From NCBI GenBank assembly GCA_001438605.1, contig LIDE01000009.1, forward strand, positions 1-64,000: a DNA stretch of 64,000 nt. Reading direction: 5' to 3'. A program made the translations under genes and the position numbers. The notes below the pieces were generated by a model. That model saw nothing but the letters and a program-made list of their open reading frames with translations, had not been told where the DNA came from and did no database searches. Below are positions 1 to 9,937 of the stretch, one piece after another (positions within the stretch are counted from its first letter, which is position 1; the number at the start of each line of letters is the position of its first letter). The stretch is from SAR92 bacterium BACL16 MAG-120619-bin48 (GTDB lineage: Bacteria > Pseudomonadota > Gammaproteobacteria > Pseudomonadales > Porticoccaceae).

Positions 1-1628
1 GTAACCACACCGCTGCCAGACTCGTCACAATAAATCGGCGAAAAATCGGTGATTTCAGTGGGTGCAATAACAACGCCACCGGCATGTTTGCCACAGTTGC
101 GCGATACGCCCTCGAGCTGCAGCGCCATGCTCCAGATTTCGGCGGCTTCATCGTCTTGAGCCAAAAAGTCTTTCAGCGTTTCTTCCTGTTCGACGGCCTT
201 TTCCAGCGTCATACCGACTTCAAAGGGGATTAGCTTGGATAGTTTATCGGCCAGACCGTAGGACTTTCCCTGCACGCGCGCAACATCACGAACAACGGCT
301 TTCGCTGCCATCGTTCCGAAGGTCACAATTTGCGACACCGCATTGCGCCCGTATTGCTCGGCCACATAGGCAATCACTCGGTCGCGCCCTTCCATACAGA
401 AGTCGATATCGAAGTCTGGCATCGACACGCGCTCAGGATTCAGAAAGCGCTCAAAGAGCAGGTCGTATTCGAGGGGATCAAGATCGGTGATTTTTAGCGC
501 GTAAGCAACCAGTGAGCCGGCACCCGAGCCGCGGCCGGGGCCCACTGGGATAAGATTGCTCTTGGCCCAGCGAATAAAGTCCATAACAATCAGGAAATAC
601 CCAGGGAAGCCCATCTGGATAATAATACCCAACTCAAACGCCAGCCGTTCTGAGTAGCGCTTTTGCACCTCTGGAAAGTCCGCCGCACTGGTGTCGTAGA
701 GCACTTCAAGACGCTCTTGCAGCCCTTTCTCTGACTCTAAGGTGAAGAACTGATCCACGGTCATACCCTCGGGAATCGGGTAGTCTGGCAGAAAATATTC
801 GCCTAAACGCAGCTCGAGAGAGCAGCGCACGGCAATTTCAACGCTATTTTGTAGGGCTTCAGGGATATCGGCAAAAAGCTCAGCCATCTCTTCTGCACTG
901 CGCAGATACTGCTGCTCAGAGTAGCGCCGCTCGCGCCGTGGATCGTCCAACGCGCGCCCTTCGTGAATACAAACGCGCGCTTCATGAGCTTCAAATTCAT
1001 TTGCAGCGATAAACCGCACATCGTTGGTTGCCACCACTGGGCACTGATACTTGGCCGCCAGCTCAACTGCGGCGTGAAGGTAGTCTTCCTCCTCGGCGCG
1101 CCCCGTGCGTTGGAGTTCCAGATAAAAACGATCCCCAAAAAGCTGCATAAATTCGCCGAGAATGCGCTCGGCATCGGCAGTGCGGCCAGAGACCAGAGCA
1201 ACTCCAATCTCACCGCCGCGCCCCCCAGACAGAGCGATAAGACCGTCACTGACGTCCGCCAGCCACGAACGCTTGATGTAGGGCACGCCTTGGCGCTGGC
1301 CCTCCTGATAGGCGCGGGAAATAAGTTTGGTTAGATTGCTGTAACCAGCCTGATCTTTGACCAGCAAGACCAGCTGCGTGGGACTGCCCTCACCCGACTC
1401 GTCCAAAACCAGCAGATCGGCACCAAGAATTGGCTTGACGCCAGCGGCCTGGGCGGCCTTGTAGAACTTTACCGCGCCAAAAAAATTATTAAAGTCGGTG
1501 AGCGCTACCGCGGGCATCGCCAGATCCGCGATTTTTTTAACCAGCGGCTTTATACGCACCAGTCCGTCGACTAACGAATACTCGGAATGCAGTCTCAAAT
1601 GGACAAAGGTGGGTGTGTTTATCGCCAT
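1..1628 (-). CDS. dnaE: DNA polymerase III alpha subunit, N-terminal part (runs off window)
   Basis: Replicative polymerase catalytic subunit. About 542 codons of a protein that is usually near 1160 residues are present; the 3' part lies beyond base 1. The N-terminus reads as a PHP domain ([13 protein letters not shown]), followed by the palm region with the PDFDIDF motif near residue 401, the position of the catalytic aspartates in the E. coli enzyme, and a [11 protein letters not shown] loop before it. The ATG at 1628 shares its A with the TAA stop of the upstream KAS III gene (TAATG), so the two are translationally coupled. In Pseudomonas-type genomes rnhB directly precedes dnaE; here a fabH-like gene intervenes. 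The reading frame is open throughout and identification is secure. Confidence 0.97.
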   Translation of the reverse strand, partial: MAINTPTFVHLRLHSEYSLVDGLVRIKPLVKKIADLAMPAVALTDFNNFFGAVKFYKAAQAAGVKPILGADLLVLDESGEGSPTQLVLLVKDQAGYSNLTKLISRAYQEGQRQGVPYIKRSWLADVSDGLIALSGGRGGEIGVALVSGRTADAERILGEFMQLFGDRFYLELQRTGRAEEEDYLHAAVELAAKYQCPVVATNDVRFIAANEFEAHEARVCIHEGRALDDPRRERRYSEQQYLRSAEEMAELFADIPEALQNSVEIAVRCSLELRLGEYFLPDYPIPEGMTVDQFFTLESEKGLQERLEVLYDTSAADFPEVQKRYSERLAFELGIIIQMGFPGYFLIVMDFIRWAKSNLIPVGPGRGSGAGSLVAYALKITDLDPLEYDLLFERFLNPERVSMPDFDIDFCMEGRDRVIAYVAEQYGRNAVSQIVTFGTMAAKAVVRDVARVQGKSYGLADKLSKLIPFEVGMTLEKAVEQEETLKDFLAQDDEAAEIWSMALQLEGVSRNCGKHAGGVVIAPTEITDFSPIYCDESGSGVV

Positions 1629-2722
1629 TAGCCTTTCGTTAATAAATGTTTCGCATCAACACCGTAGTGGACAAAACTGTCCGCCATTAGGTCAAAAACA
1701 GTGCCCTCAAAGTCAGGGATTGACGCATCGGACTCAGCAATCGGATCGACACGATCGCCCCAGCGAATAATACCCGCACCACAGGTTAACCCTGCGCCAA
1801 ACGTGGCCGTAAGAATGGTCATGCCAGGCTTCACTCTACCCGCTGCCAGCGCATCACAGAGCGCTAACGGTATCGAGGCCGCCGACGTGTTGGCATACTC
1901 CTCGATCGCCACAACGACCTTTTCCATGGGGAAATCGAGGCGTTTGGCCAGGGTTTGAATAATTCTGATATTGGCTTGGTGCGGAATAAATAAATCGATA
2001 TCACTCGCCGTCAAACCCTCTTTCTCGAGCACATCAACAATCGCGTCCGACATCCCCTTAACGGCACTTTTGAAAATTTCCTGCCCCTCAAAATTTAAAG
2101 AGACAAAAATATCACCCGTTAGATGCGCCGGTGACATACCCCAGTTGGGCAGATGCAAACATGCACGGCTGTCGGGCACGCAACTCATCTTTGCGCTCAA
2201 CAAGCCCACACGCTGATCAGCCGCCTCGATCACAACAGCACCCGCGCCATCGCCAAACAGAAAACACGACTCACGTTTGTTCCAGTCCATGGCTAACGAT
2301 ATTCTCTCAGACCCAATCACCAACGCCTTCGAAATCGAACCCGCACGAATCATATCAGTTGCCGCATTTAGGCCGTAAAACCAGCTTGTACAGGCAGAGT
2401 TGAGATCAAACGCTGCGGCTTTTTTAGCACCTAGTTTATTTTTAATATAGCTTGCTGTGTTCGGACATATCTCTTCTGGCGTAGTTGAGCCCAGCACCAC
2501 CAAATCGATATCATCGGCGTCCACACCGGCAGCAGCCAGAGCACGCTCAGCCGCCAACCATGCCATTTCACCCGTCGATACGTGACTGTAGTGACGTTGG
2601 CGAATACCGGAACGGGAATAAATCCACTCATCACTGGTATCCAACACCTTCGCCATATCATCGTTTGTCATTAACAGTGGCGGCGCGTATTTTCCCCAAC
2701 CTGTAATCTGTGCGTATCTCAC
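1628..2722 (-). CDS. 3-oxoacyl-ACP synthase III family protein (FabH-like)
   Basis: Condenses an acyl-CoA starter with malonyl-ACP, or makes a related ketoacyl product. 364 residues with the KAS III triad visible: Cys111 (NSACTSW), His248 (IPHQAN) and Asn278 (EYANTS). About 40 residues after the usual C-terminal end (IIRWGD, near 322) form an extension ending LLTKG that ordinary FabH (about 317 residues) lacks. The start is GTG, supported by GAGGGA six bases upstream. It lies 139 bases after rnhB and overlaps dnaE by one base. The placement in the rnhB-dnaE gap is unusual, so it could be an extra KAS III for starter selection or quinolone/alkene-type chemistry rather than the housekeeping FabH. 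The substrate cannot be read from the sequence. Confidence 0.88.
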   Translation of the reverse strand: MRYAQITGWGKYAPPLLMTNDDMAKVLDTSDEWIYSRSGIRQRHYSHVSTGEMAWLAAERALAAAGVDADDIDLVVLGSTTPEEICPNTASYIKNKLGAKKAAAFDLNSACTSWFYGLNAATDMIRAGSISKALVIGSERISLAMDWNKRESCFLFGDGAGAVVIEAADQRVGLLSAKMSCVPDSRACLHLPNWGMSPAHLTGDIFVSLNFEGQEIFKSAVKGMSDAIVDVLEKEGLTASDIDLFIPHQANIRIIQTLAKRLDFPMEKVVVAIEEYANTSAASIPLALCDALAAGRVKPGMTILTATFGAGLTCGAGIIRWGDRVDPIAESDASIPDFEGTVFDLMADSFVHYGVDAKHLLTKG

Positions 2723-2861
2723 AATAATTCCCTCAACATAAGCGTTTAAGCTGTTATTTTAGTTTTTCAGCAATCTCGACGCAGAGAGGACTGCGCAAAA
2801 AGGGCTGCAACGGCCGATAAAGTCGGCTCGTAGTATAGCTATTAACGTGGGGACACTCTAA

Positions 2862-3473
2862 TCAAAAAAGCGTGTCTTGTGTCAGAACCACTTGCTCTCT
2901 GACCGGCGCAAAAGAGCGCCGATGAATAGCCGTTGGCCCCTTGCGTGCAAGCGCCTCGAGATGCTGCGGCGTACCGTAGCCTTTGTTTGCGGCAAACCCA
3001 TAGCCAGGATACGTCACATCAAAGGCTTTCATTTCAGCGTCGCGAACAACCTTTGCAAGAATCGAGGCAGCGCTTATCACCTCGACCCGTCCATCACCCT
3101 TCACAACAGCCTCACCGCGGTATTCCCACTGGGGTAAACGGTTGCCATCAACAGCGACAAAATCGGGCTGCTGAGAGAGCCCCATCACGGCCCGACGCAT
3201 CGCCATTAGCGTTGCCTGCAAAATATTAAAACGATCAATTTCCTCAACGGTGGCGCGGGCAACCGACCAGCAAAGTGCGCGACCAACAATATCGAGATAG
3301 AGATTTTCACGCTGCCGACTTGATAGGACTTTCGAGTCAGCCAGCCCTTCGATACCGTGATTAGCCGGAAGAATAACCGCGGCCGTGACCACATCACCCG
3401 CCAAGGGGCCCCGCCCTACCTCATCAACGCCGGCAAGCCACTTTATACCAGCGGGTGGATGCCAAGGTTTCAT
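2862..3473 (-). CDS. rnhB: Ribonuclease HII
   Basis: Cleaves the RNA strand of RNA-DNA hybrids and starts ribonucleotide excision. 203 residues, normal length. The signature [11 protein letters not shown] near residue 16 supplies Asp and Glu ligands; VAVDGNRLP and [14 protein letters not shown] supply the other acidic residues. The ATG at 3473 overlaps the lpxB stop in an ATGA arrangement. It is the last gene of the lpxD-fabZ-lpxA-lpxB-rnhB block. After its stop, 139 bases separate it from the fabH-like gene; these contain a small GCCGA/TCGGC hairpin but no clear terminator. Confidence 0.96.
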   Translation of the reverse strand: MKPWHPPAGIKWLAGVDEVGRGPLAGDVVTAAVILPANHGIEGLADSKVLSSRQRENLYLDIVGRALCWSVARATVEEIDRFNILQATLMAMRRAVMGLSQQPDFVAVDGNRLPQWEYRGEAVVKGDGRVEVISAASILAKVVRDAEMKAFDVTYPGYGFAANKGYGTPQHLEALARKGPTAIHRRSFAPVREQVVLTQDTLF

Positions 3474-4642
3474 GCTTGTATTAGCCGGTCGATCGCCTCA
3501 GCTGCGCGATCACCGGAGGCCAATTTTAGCTGGCTGTGTAATTCGTCGAAGCGCGGCGCAAGACGATCACGAGCCTCCGGTGCTAAAGCAGCAAGCGTTG
3601 CCTGAAAAAGATTCTCAACACTGGCATCCTGTTGAATCAATTCAGGAACTAACATCTCGCCGGCAAGCAAGTTAGGGATTGATGCATAGGGCGTCTTGAT
3701 AAAAGGCTTGACCAGTTTGTAGGTCCAATCACCCAGCCGATAACTGACTACCATCGGTTTTTTCAGCAGCATCGCTTCAAGGGCCGTAGTCCCAGATGTT
3801 AGCAGCACGGCATCAGCCGCTTCCATAGCCAATAAGGATTGCTGTTCAATAAGAACGGCGGGCAAGTCCGGATAGTCAGTCAAGAGCGTTACAAGCTGCT
3901 CATGACGGGCTTTATTCGCGGCGGGAATAACAAACTGAAGTGTGGAATCTAATGCGAACAATCGTCGCGCAACTTGCAGAAATAGTCCGCCCATTAACTC
4001 AACTTCCCCACCGCGGCTTCCTGGCATAATGGCCAACAGCGGTCGGCCTGTATCGAGTCCGAGCGTCTCGCGTGCCTCGAGTGTCGCGGGACATTGCGCT
4101 ATTTGACCTGCGAGAGGATGACCGACAAAAGCAACAGGAACTTGGTGTTGGCGATAAAACGCTTCTTCGAATGGCAACAACGTCAACATCAGATCAACAC
4201 AGCGTTTAATTTTCTTAATCCGACCCTGACGCCACGCCCAGACGGAGGGGCTAACATAATGAACAGTTTTAATGCCTTTAGCGTGCAGCGCTTTTTCAAT
4301 GCCCAGATTAAAATCGGGTGAATCGATACCAATAAACGCTCGCGGTGGCTTAGAGGTGTAGCGCTTGATAATATCTCGGCGGATACCGAGCAACTCTGGC
4401 AAGCGCTTCAAAGGTTCAACAAAGCCCATAACCGAGAGCCGATCCATCTCATGATGGGAAACAAGGCCTTCAGCGATCATTTTAGGGCCGCCGATGCCCT
4501 CAAATTGTGCATTGGGAAAACGGCGTCTTAGGGCACGGATCAGGTCCGCGCCGAGGGTGTCGCCAGAGGCTTCTCCCGCAAGCAGCGCAAACACGCAAGG
4601 CAAATCGTTGGCTACAGAGGCGTGGTCGGATTGGGCATCCAT
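3470..4642 (-). CDS. lpxB: Lipid-A-disaccharide synthase
   Basis: Joins UDP-2,3-diacylglucosamine and lipid X to form the lipid A disaccharide, at the inner face of the cytoplasmic membrane. 390 residues, typical length. Visible family motifs are [15 protein letters not shown] at the N-terminus, [17 protein letters not shown] in the middle, the nucleotide-binding loop MPGSRGGEV and [11 protein letters not shown]. It lies 3 bases after lpxA and overlaps rnhB by 4 bases, so the three are one transcript. An N-terminal leader of about 14 residues ([13 protein letters not shown]) precedes the conserved core. Confidence 0.97.
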   Translation of the reverse strand: MDAQSDHASVANDLPCVFALLAGEASGDTLGADLIRALRRRFPNAQFEGIGGPKMIAEGLVSHHEMDRLSVMGFVEPLKRLPELLGIRRDIIKRYTSKPPRAFIGIDSPDFNLGIEKALHAKGIKTVHYVSPSVWAWRQGRIKKIKRCVDLMLTLLPFEEAFYRQHQVPVAFVGHPLAGQIAQCPATLEARETLGLDTGRPLLAIMPGSRGGEVELMGGLFLQVARRLFALDSTLQFVIPAANKARHEQLVTLLTDYPDLPAVLIEQQSLLAMEAADAVLLTSGTTALEAMLLKKPMVVSYRLGDWTYKLVKPFIKTPYASIPNLLAGEMLVPELIQQDASVENLFQATLAALAPEARDRLAPRFDELHSQLKLASGDRAAEAIDRLIQA

Positions 4643-4645
4643 GGA

Positions 4646-5413
4646 CTAGCGAATAATGCCGCGGGTGGAATGAGCTAGCGACGTCAAAAACATTTTAATC
4701 GCGGGATCGTCGCTAATCTCTGAAATCGATTTGATGGCCTCTTCCAGCTGCAGGCCGCGCCGATAGAGCAGCTTATAGGCCTGATTAATAAGGGCAATTT
4801 GATCTGCAGTAAAGCCTCTGCGTTTGAGACCCTCACGATTGATAGTGCGCGGTTCAGCGGGACTGCCAAACGCCGTTACGTAGGCGGGAATGTCGTGATA
4901 GACAAACGCCGCAGGGCCGACAAAACAGTGCGCGCCGATATGAACAAACTGATGGACTAATGAATAGCCTGAGAGAATAGCCCAATCTCCAACATGCACA
5001 TGCCCAGAGATACTAGCGTTATTTACCATAATCACATTGTCGCCAATTACGCAGTCATGGCCGATATGAGCATAGGCCATCAATAGATTATTGTTGCCTA
5101 TCACTGTCTCGCTGTTATCTTGCACCGTGCCACGATGGATGGTGACTCCCTCGCGGATGAGATTATCGTTGCCAATAATTAACTTGGTTGGCTCGCCATT
5201 GTATTTTTTATCGGGCGTGTCATCACCAATCGTCGAAAATTGGTAGATCTTGTTGCCTGAACCCATAACTGTGGGTCCTTTGATCACCACATGGGAGGCA
5301 ATATTACAGCCAGCACCAATTTCAACGTCCGCGCCAATAAACGTCCACGGACCGATGGTCACGTTGTCAGCGATCTTTGCTGAGGGATCAATAATGGCGC
5401 TGGGGTGAATCAC
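4646..5413 (-). CDS. lpxA: UDP-N-acetylglucosamine acyltransferase
   Basis: First step of lipid A synthesis: transfers a 3-hydroxyacyl chain from ACP to UDP-GlcNAc in the cytoplasm. 255 residues of left-handed parallel beta-helix with hexapeptide repeats (IDPSAKIADNVTIGPW onward) and the catalytic histidine in AYAHIGHDC, then a helical C-terminus ending STRGIIR. It starts with GTG at 5413, whose G is also the last base of the fabZ TAG stop (TAGTG). This is a one-base overlap expected to couple translation of fabZ and lpxA. Confidence 0.97.
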   Translation of the reverse strand: MIHPSAIIDPSAKIADNVTIGPWTFIGADVEIGAGCNIASHVVIKGPTVMGSGNKIYQFSTIGDDTPDKKYNGEPTKLIIGNDNLIREGVTIHRGTVQDNSETVIGNNNLLMAYAHIGHDCVIGDNVIMVNNASISGHVHVGDWAILSGYSLVHQFVHIGAHCFVGPAAFVYHDIPAYVTAFGSPAEPRTINREGLKRRGFTADQIALINQAYKLLYRRGLQLEEAIKSISEISDDPAIKMFLTSLAHSTRGIIR

Positions 5414-5856
5414 TACACTTTGTCTCTATCTTGGTATGCACACAATAGCGTCGCCTCGCAGGCGAGCTTGCCATTCACTGTCGCGCGTGTCTGAAAACGC
5501 CAGATATGGCGCTTGACTGCCAGAACCTGAGACTCAAGCATCAACTGATCGCCGGGCACTACAGGCATCTTGAAGCGCGCATTATCAACGCCAGCGAAGA
5601 GATACAGCTTGCCGTCATCAGCGGTTGTTCCGGTGGTTTTGAAGCCAAGGATACCTGACGCCTGCGCCAAGGCTTCAATCATTAATACACCGGGGAAAAT
5701 TGGCGCACCGGGGAAGTGGCCATTAAACACCTCTTCGTTTCCAGTGATATTTTTGTAGGCGAGAATGCGCTCACCTTCCACCAGCTCGAGCACGCGATCC
5801 ACGAGCAAAAACGGGTAGCGATGCGGAAGGATATTCATAATTTCATTGATGTTCAT
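5413..5856 (-). CDS. fabZ: 3-hydroxyacyl-[ACP] dehydratase FabZ
   Basis: Dehydrates 3-hydroxyacyl-ACP in fatty acid elongation and competes with LpxA/LpxD for the same hydroxyacyl-ACP pool, which fits its place between lpxD and lpxA. Hot-dog fold with [14 protein letters not shown] and the active-site helix [20 protein letters not shown] chose the ATG at 5856 (147 residues); an in-frame TTG at 5868 would add four residues but has no better ribosome site. The stop overlaps the lpxA GTG by one base. Confidence 0.96.
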   Translation of the reverse strand: MNINEIMNILPHRYPFLLVDRVLELVEGERILAYKNITGNEEVFNGHFPGAPIFPGVLMIEALAQASGILGFKTTGTTADDGKLYLFAGVDNARFKMPVVPGDQLMLESQVLAVKRHIWRFQTRATVNGKLACEATLLCAYQDRDKV

Positions 5857-5936
5857 TGCGTTGTCCAATGGCTCTACCCTGTAATCTCGTTTCGCAGCAA
5901 AAGCTGCTGTTCTCCAATAATTCTAGACGTAAATCC

Positions 5937-6986
5937 CTAGCCCTTGTCCTTTTCTAGCGATTTAACGCGACCTGCTAGGTCATCTAAATGGGACATCCTA
6001 ACAGCATTCTTACGCCACTCACGCGTGGGCATTAAAGGTGTGCCTGACGAATATGAGCCTGGCTCGGTAATCGACTTCGTCACCAGTGAGCGCGCTGTAA
6101 TAGTTACACCATCACATAGGGTCAGGTGTCCGACCACTGCCGCATCGCCAGCGAAAATACAGTTGCGCCCCACCGTTGAGCTGCCTGCAATCGCTGAATA
6201 GGCGGCCATCGCACTATTGTCTCCAAGCACTACGTTATGGGCAATCTGCACATGGTTATCTAAGATAACGCCGTTCCCGATACAGGTATCACCCAGCGCG
6301 CCGCGATCAATCGTAGTGCAGGCACCCACTTCAACATTGTCACCAATCTGGACACCGCCAATTTGATGAATTTTCTGCCATCCTCCGGCACCGTTTGGGG
6401 CAAAACCAAACCCGTCTGCACCAATCACTGAACCGCTGTGAATACGACTGTTTCTACCAATTCTCACATCGTGGTAAATCGAGACATTGGCAGAAATATG
6501 GGCGCCCTGCCCAATCACACTGCGCGCGCCAATAAAACAGCCCGCGCCAATAGTGGACCCAGCACCAATCACTACATCAGCGTCGATCACAGCGTTCGCC
6601 GCGATAGACACGTTTTCACCCACATTTGCCGTTGCGTCAATGATCGCTGTTGGATGAATACCTGCGCTTGGCTGTGGTGATCGATCGAACCAAGCGGAAA
6701 TTTTTGCGTACCCCAAATAGGGATTGGCCACGATCAGCAACGCGCCCTTGTAGTTTTTAACCGTCGCTCCAGACATCAGCACAACAGCGTGCTTTTGCGA
6801 CAGGATAACTGCCTCCGCGCGGCTTTCCCCCAAGTGGGCGACATACTTCTCATTGGCCAAAAAAGCTAATTCGCCTGCTTGCGCATCCTGAAGCGTGTTT
6901 AAGGCTCGGACACGCAGGTCGGGTTCGCCGTGCAGCTCAGCATCGAGATACGCAGCAATTTCGCCCAGCGAGAAGTCTCTCTTCAT
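5937..6986 (-). CDS. lpxD: UDP-3-O-acylglucosamine N-acyltransferase
   Basis: Third step of lipid A synthesis: N-acylation of UDP-3-O-acyl-glucosamine. 349 residues: an N-terminal uridine-binding domain (about 1-100), a hexapeptide-repeat beta-helix (about 105-300) with the catalytic histidine region DNHVQIAHNVVLG, and a C-terminal helix ending LEKDKG. The ATG at 6986 is 4 bases after the skp stop. An 80-base gap to fabZ contains an imperfect CAGCAGC/GCTGC hairpin. Confidence 0.97.
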   Translation of the reverse strand: MKRDFSLGEIAAYLDAELHGEPDLRVRALNTLQDAQAGELAFLANEKYVAHLGESRAEAVILSQKHAVVLMSGATVKNYKGALLIVANPYLGYAKISAWFDRSPQPSAGIHPTAIIDATANVGENVSIAANAVIDADVVIGAGSTIGAGCFIGARSVIGQGAHISANVSIYHDVRIGRNSRIHSGSVIGADGFGFAPNGAGGWQKIHQIGGVQIGDNVEVGACTTIDRGALGDTCIGNGVILDNHVQIAHNVVLGDNSAMAAYSAIAGSSTVGRNCIFAGDAAVVGHLTLCDGVTITARSLVTKSITEPGSYSSGTPLMPTREWRKNAVRMSHLDDLAGRVKSLEKDKG

Positions 6987-6990
6987 AGAG

Positions 6991-7515
6991 TTACTTGGTC
7001 TTTTTGTTCAGACGGTCGGCAACTTTTGATGTGATGTTGCTTTCGGGGCCCGCCAGCATCACAGCGTCAGCGCGCAGAAGAATCGTTACACCCTCTTCTG
7101 CTACCACTTCTTGCAGTGCTTCCTGAGCCTTTGGGCCCAATTCCTGCATAATTTTTTGCTGTAGTTGCTGCTGTTCCGCTTGGATTTTACGAGCGGCTAA
7201 CTCGGCGTCTGCTTTCGCATATTCCATTTTTTTCTGATGCTCTTGCGCCTGCTCTTGAGACCAGGTCAAACGCTTGCTTTCAGCTTCTTTGGCCAGCGCT
7301 TGCAAGTCGGCCGTGGAACTTTCATATTTCGCCTTCAATCCGACAAAATCTGCGCCAGTCTCGGCTTGCTGTAGGCGAGCCTGGGCGACGTTTGAACCGA
7401 AAATTGCTCGCGCAATATCAACCACGGCGATCTTGTCTGCTGCTACTGCAGAAAAGGACAAGGTGGCGGCCAAACTGGTTACTGCTACTAAAAAAAGTGT
7501 CTTGGAATTACGCAA
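6991..7515 (-). CDS. skp: OmpH/Skp family periplasmic chaperone
   Basis: Periplasmic holdase that keeps unfolded outer-membrane proteins soluble on their way to BamA. 174 residues. A Sec signal peptide (RNSKTLFLVAVTSLAATLSFSAVA, cleavage likely before ADK) is followed by the family start KIAVVDIARAIF and a long Gln/Lys/Glu-rich coiled coil around residues 70-125. The start codon is TTG at 7515, placed 8 bases after AGGGAG; no ATG gives a full signal peptide. Lies directly downstream of bamA, as in other gammaproteobacteria. Confidence 0.93.
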   Translation of the reverse strand: MRNSKTLFLVAVTSLAATLSFSAVAADKIAVVDIARAIFGSNVAQARLQQAETGADFVGLKAKYESSTADLQALAKEAESKRLTWSQEQAQEHQKKMEYAKADAELAARKIQAEQQQLQQKIMQELGPKAQEALQEVVAEEGVTILLRADAVMLAGPESNITSKVADRLNKKTK

Positions 7516-7535
7516 AATAAAGCTCCCTACTATAA

Positions 7536-9896
7536 TTAAAATTGATTACCCAGTGAGAATTGAAACACTTCGGTCTCATCGTTCTCATTTCCATTTAGCG
7601 GTTTGGCAATACTAAACGTAATTGGCCCAAATCCACTCAACCATGTTGCTCCTACACCTACCGAATAGCGCAACTCAGCGGCATCCGGCTTGTAACAATT
7701 CACCTGTGAATCGCCACATTTGGTGTTGAAGATATTTCCAGCATCAAAGAACAATGTCGACTGCACAGAGCGCTGATCTTTTAAGAATGGCAGAGGGAAA
7801 ATCACCTCAGCGCCAAACTCTACTTGCACATTGCCACCGATCGGATCCGGCTTGTCGACATAACCTGTTGTGCAAGGTGGTGTAATTAGATTACAGGGTG
7901 TGTCGCGCGGACCCAAAGTGTTGCGTTTAAAGCCACGTACCGACCCAAAACCACCGCCGTAGAAATTCTTGAAGAACGGCATTTGCGTGGTGTCACCGTA
8001 GGATTCCCCATAGCCAAGATCAGCTCTCAGCTTAAGGCTGAAGTTGCCAAACAGACCGCGCAAATACTGCGTTGCATAGGTAGCTTTGTAATACTCCAGA
8101 CCCGAGCCAGGCAATGCCACATCCAAACTAGCGCGCTGGGATGATCCACGCGTGGCAAACACACCGCGGTTTAGGGTTGACTTAATCCAGTTAATATTGG
8201 CGGTAAAGACATCGAACTGCGTGCCATTATCCCGCACAAAATCAGCAATCTCTTTGGACGCAAACGCACCGGTTTTCAAATCTAAGTTCTCGTAACCAAG
8301 GCCAAAGCCAATACGCTGAATTTCCGATACTGGATAGCTCCAGTTGACCGCCGCGCCGTAGGTGTTGGTTGAGAAACTGGCAACGTTAATACGGTCGTAA
8401 TCGGTTTCACGAGCAAAAACACTGTACCCAGCACTGACGCCATCGACGGTGAAATAAGGTTCTGTATAACTGAAGTTAATTGACGATTGGTATGTGCTGC
8501 GGTTGAGACCAACACCGATTTGCTTGCCCGTGCCTAGAAAATTGTTCTCGCTTAAGTTGGCACCCAAAATAAGGCCTGTTCCTTGGGCGAAACCGACGCT
8601 CGCGCCGATGGAGCCCGATGGCTGCTCTTCAACGGTGTAGACAACATCTATTTGATCATTGGTACCAGCAACGGGGACATTTTCAACCGTTGCTTCTTTG
8701 AAGTAGCCCAAACGCTCGAGGCGGACTTTCGACATTTCAATCAAGGCGCTATTGGCAGAACCCGCTTCCATTTGACGCATCTCACGGCGCAGCACTGGGT
8801 CCGCTGTCTTGGTATTACCGCGAAACTCGATACGGCGCACATAGGCGCGCATGCCAGGCTTGATCATGTAGGTGATCTTGGCGGTCTTATCCTCTTCATT
8901 GACTTCCGGATAGCCTGCCACCTCAGCAAAGGTGTAGCCTTCATTGCCAAGCCGCTGGGTAATATATTCACTCGAGGTGGTCATCAGGGTTTGTGAGAAC
9001 GTCATCCCTTCGCGCAGGATTATCATTGCTTTGACATTGTCTTCGGGAATGACCAGTTCACCGGCAAGCTCGACGTCACTGACGGTGTAGACATCGCCTT
9101 CGCTTATATTGATGGTGATATACACCGACTCTTTGTCGGGGCTAACCGAGACTTGAGTGGAGTTGATAGCAAACTGCAGGTAGCCGCGATCTAAATACCA
9201 AGATTCAAGGGTGTCGATATCACCGGACAGCTTCTCCTTAGCGTATTTGTCGTCACTGGTAATCCAAGATAACCATCCCGTGGTTTTTAATTCGAAGGTA
9301 TCAAGCAACTCGTCTTCACTAAACTTGCTATTACCGACGATATTAATGTGACGGATCTTGGCGACATCGCCTTCATCGATATCAATGTTGACCGCCACCC
9401 GGTTACGCGGCAACTGCTTAACCTCGGTTTTTACTAGGGCGCCATAGCGTCCCTGAGAGACATACTGCCGCTGCAACTCTTGAGTCATCCCTTCCAAAAT
9501 CACTTGACGGAAGATTTGCCCCTCGGCTAAACCATTATCCCGCAGCGCATCGAGCAGCTGATCAGTTTCAATAGCCTTGTTACCTTCAAGATTGATTTCG
9601 GTGACAGCAGGACGTTCAACCAGCGCAATCACCAGAATGGCATTTTCGCGGGCCATTATCACATCAGAAAAGTAGCCTGTGCGGAACAGCGACCGAGTGG
9701 CCTCACGAATAATGGTTTCATCGACAAGATCGCCCACACTAATTGGCAGTGCGGCAAATACTGTCCCGGCTGAGACGCGCTGCAGACCTTCAATACGAAT
9801 ATCATCGATTTGAAAGACGGCGGCGTAAGCGGATGCACTGGTTGTTGCACTAAAGGTGATAAGGGCTATAAAGATGCCGCGGAAAAGTCGCTTCAT
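7536..9896 (-). CDS. bamA: Outer-membrane protein assembly factor BamA
   Basis: Core of the BAM complex that inserts beta-barrel proteins into the outer membrane. From the ATG at 9896 it has 786 residues: a signal peptide (KRLFRGIFIALITFSATTSASAYA), five POTRA repeats to about residue 420 and a C-terminal 16-strand barrel ending FSLGNQF with terminal Phe, the usual beta-signal. VRGF in GFGSVRGFKRNTLGP is the conserved loop-6 motif. A further in-frame start at 9914 would only add MDSVNH in front of the signal peptide. Located between rseP and skp as expected. Confidence 0.97.
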   Translation of the reverse strand: MKRLFRGIFIALITFSATTSASAYAAVFQIDDIRIEGLQRVSAGTVFAALPISVGDLVDETIIREATRSLFRTGYFSDVIMARENAILVIALVERPAVTEINLEGNKAIETDQLLDALRDNGLAEGQIFRQVILEGMTQELQRQYVSQGRYGALVKTEVKQLPRNRVAVNIDIDEGDVAKIRHINIVGNSKFSEDELLDTFELKTTGWLSWITSDDKYAKEKLSGDIDTLESWYLDRGYLQFAINSTQVSVSPDKESVYITINISEGDVYTVSDVELAGELVIPEDNVKAMIILREGMTFSQTLMTTSSEYITQRLGNEGYTFAEVAGYPEVNEEDKTAKITYMIKPGMRAYVRRIEFRGNTKTADPVLRREMRQMEAGSANSALIEMSKVRLERLGYFKEATVENVPVAGTNDQIDVVYTVEEQPSGSIGASVGFAQGTGLILGANLSENNFLGTGKQIGVGLNRSTYQSSINFSYTEPYFTVDGVSAGYSVFARETDYDRINVASFSTNTYGAAVNWSYPVSEIQRIGFGLGYENLDLKTGAFASKEIADFVRDNGTQFDVFTANINWIKSTLNRGVFATRGSSQRASLDVALPGSGLEYYKATYATQYLRGLFGNFSLKLRADLGYGESYGDTTQMPFFKNFYGGGFGSVRGFKRNTLGPRDTPCNLITPPCTTGYVDKPDPIGGNVQVEFGAEVIFPLPFLKDQRSVQSTLFFDAGNIFNTKCGDSQVNCYKPDAAELRYSVGVGATWLSGFGPITFSIAKPLNGNENDETEVFQFSLGNQF

Positions 9897-9937
9897 GTGA
9901 TTTACTGAATCCAATTTTTGGTTATCTTTTAAAAGCC

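Noticed and set aside
803-1334. Open frames of 120-150 codons on both strands inside dnaE
   Set aside because: They overlap the clearly conserved dnaE frame and have no recognisable domains.
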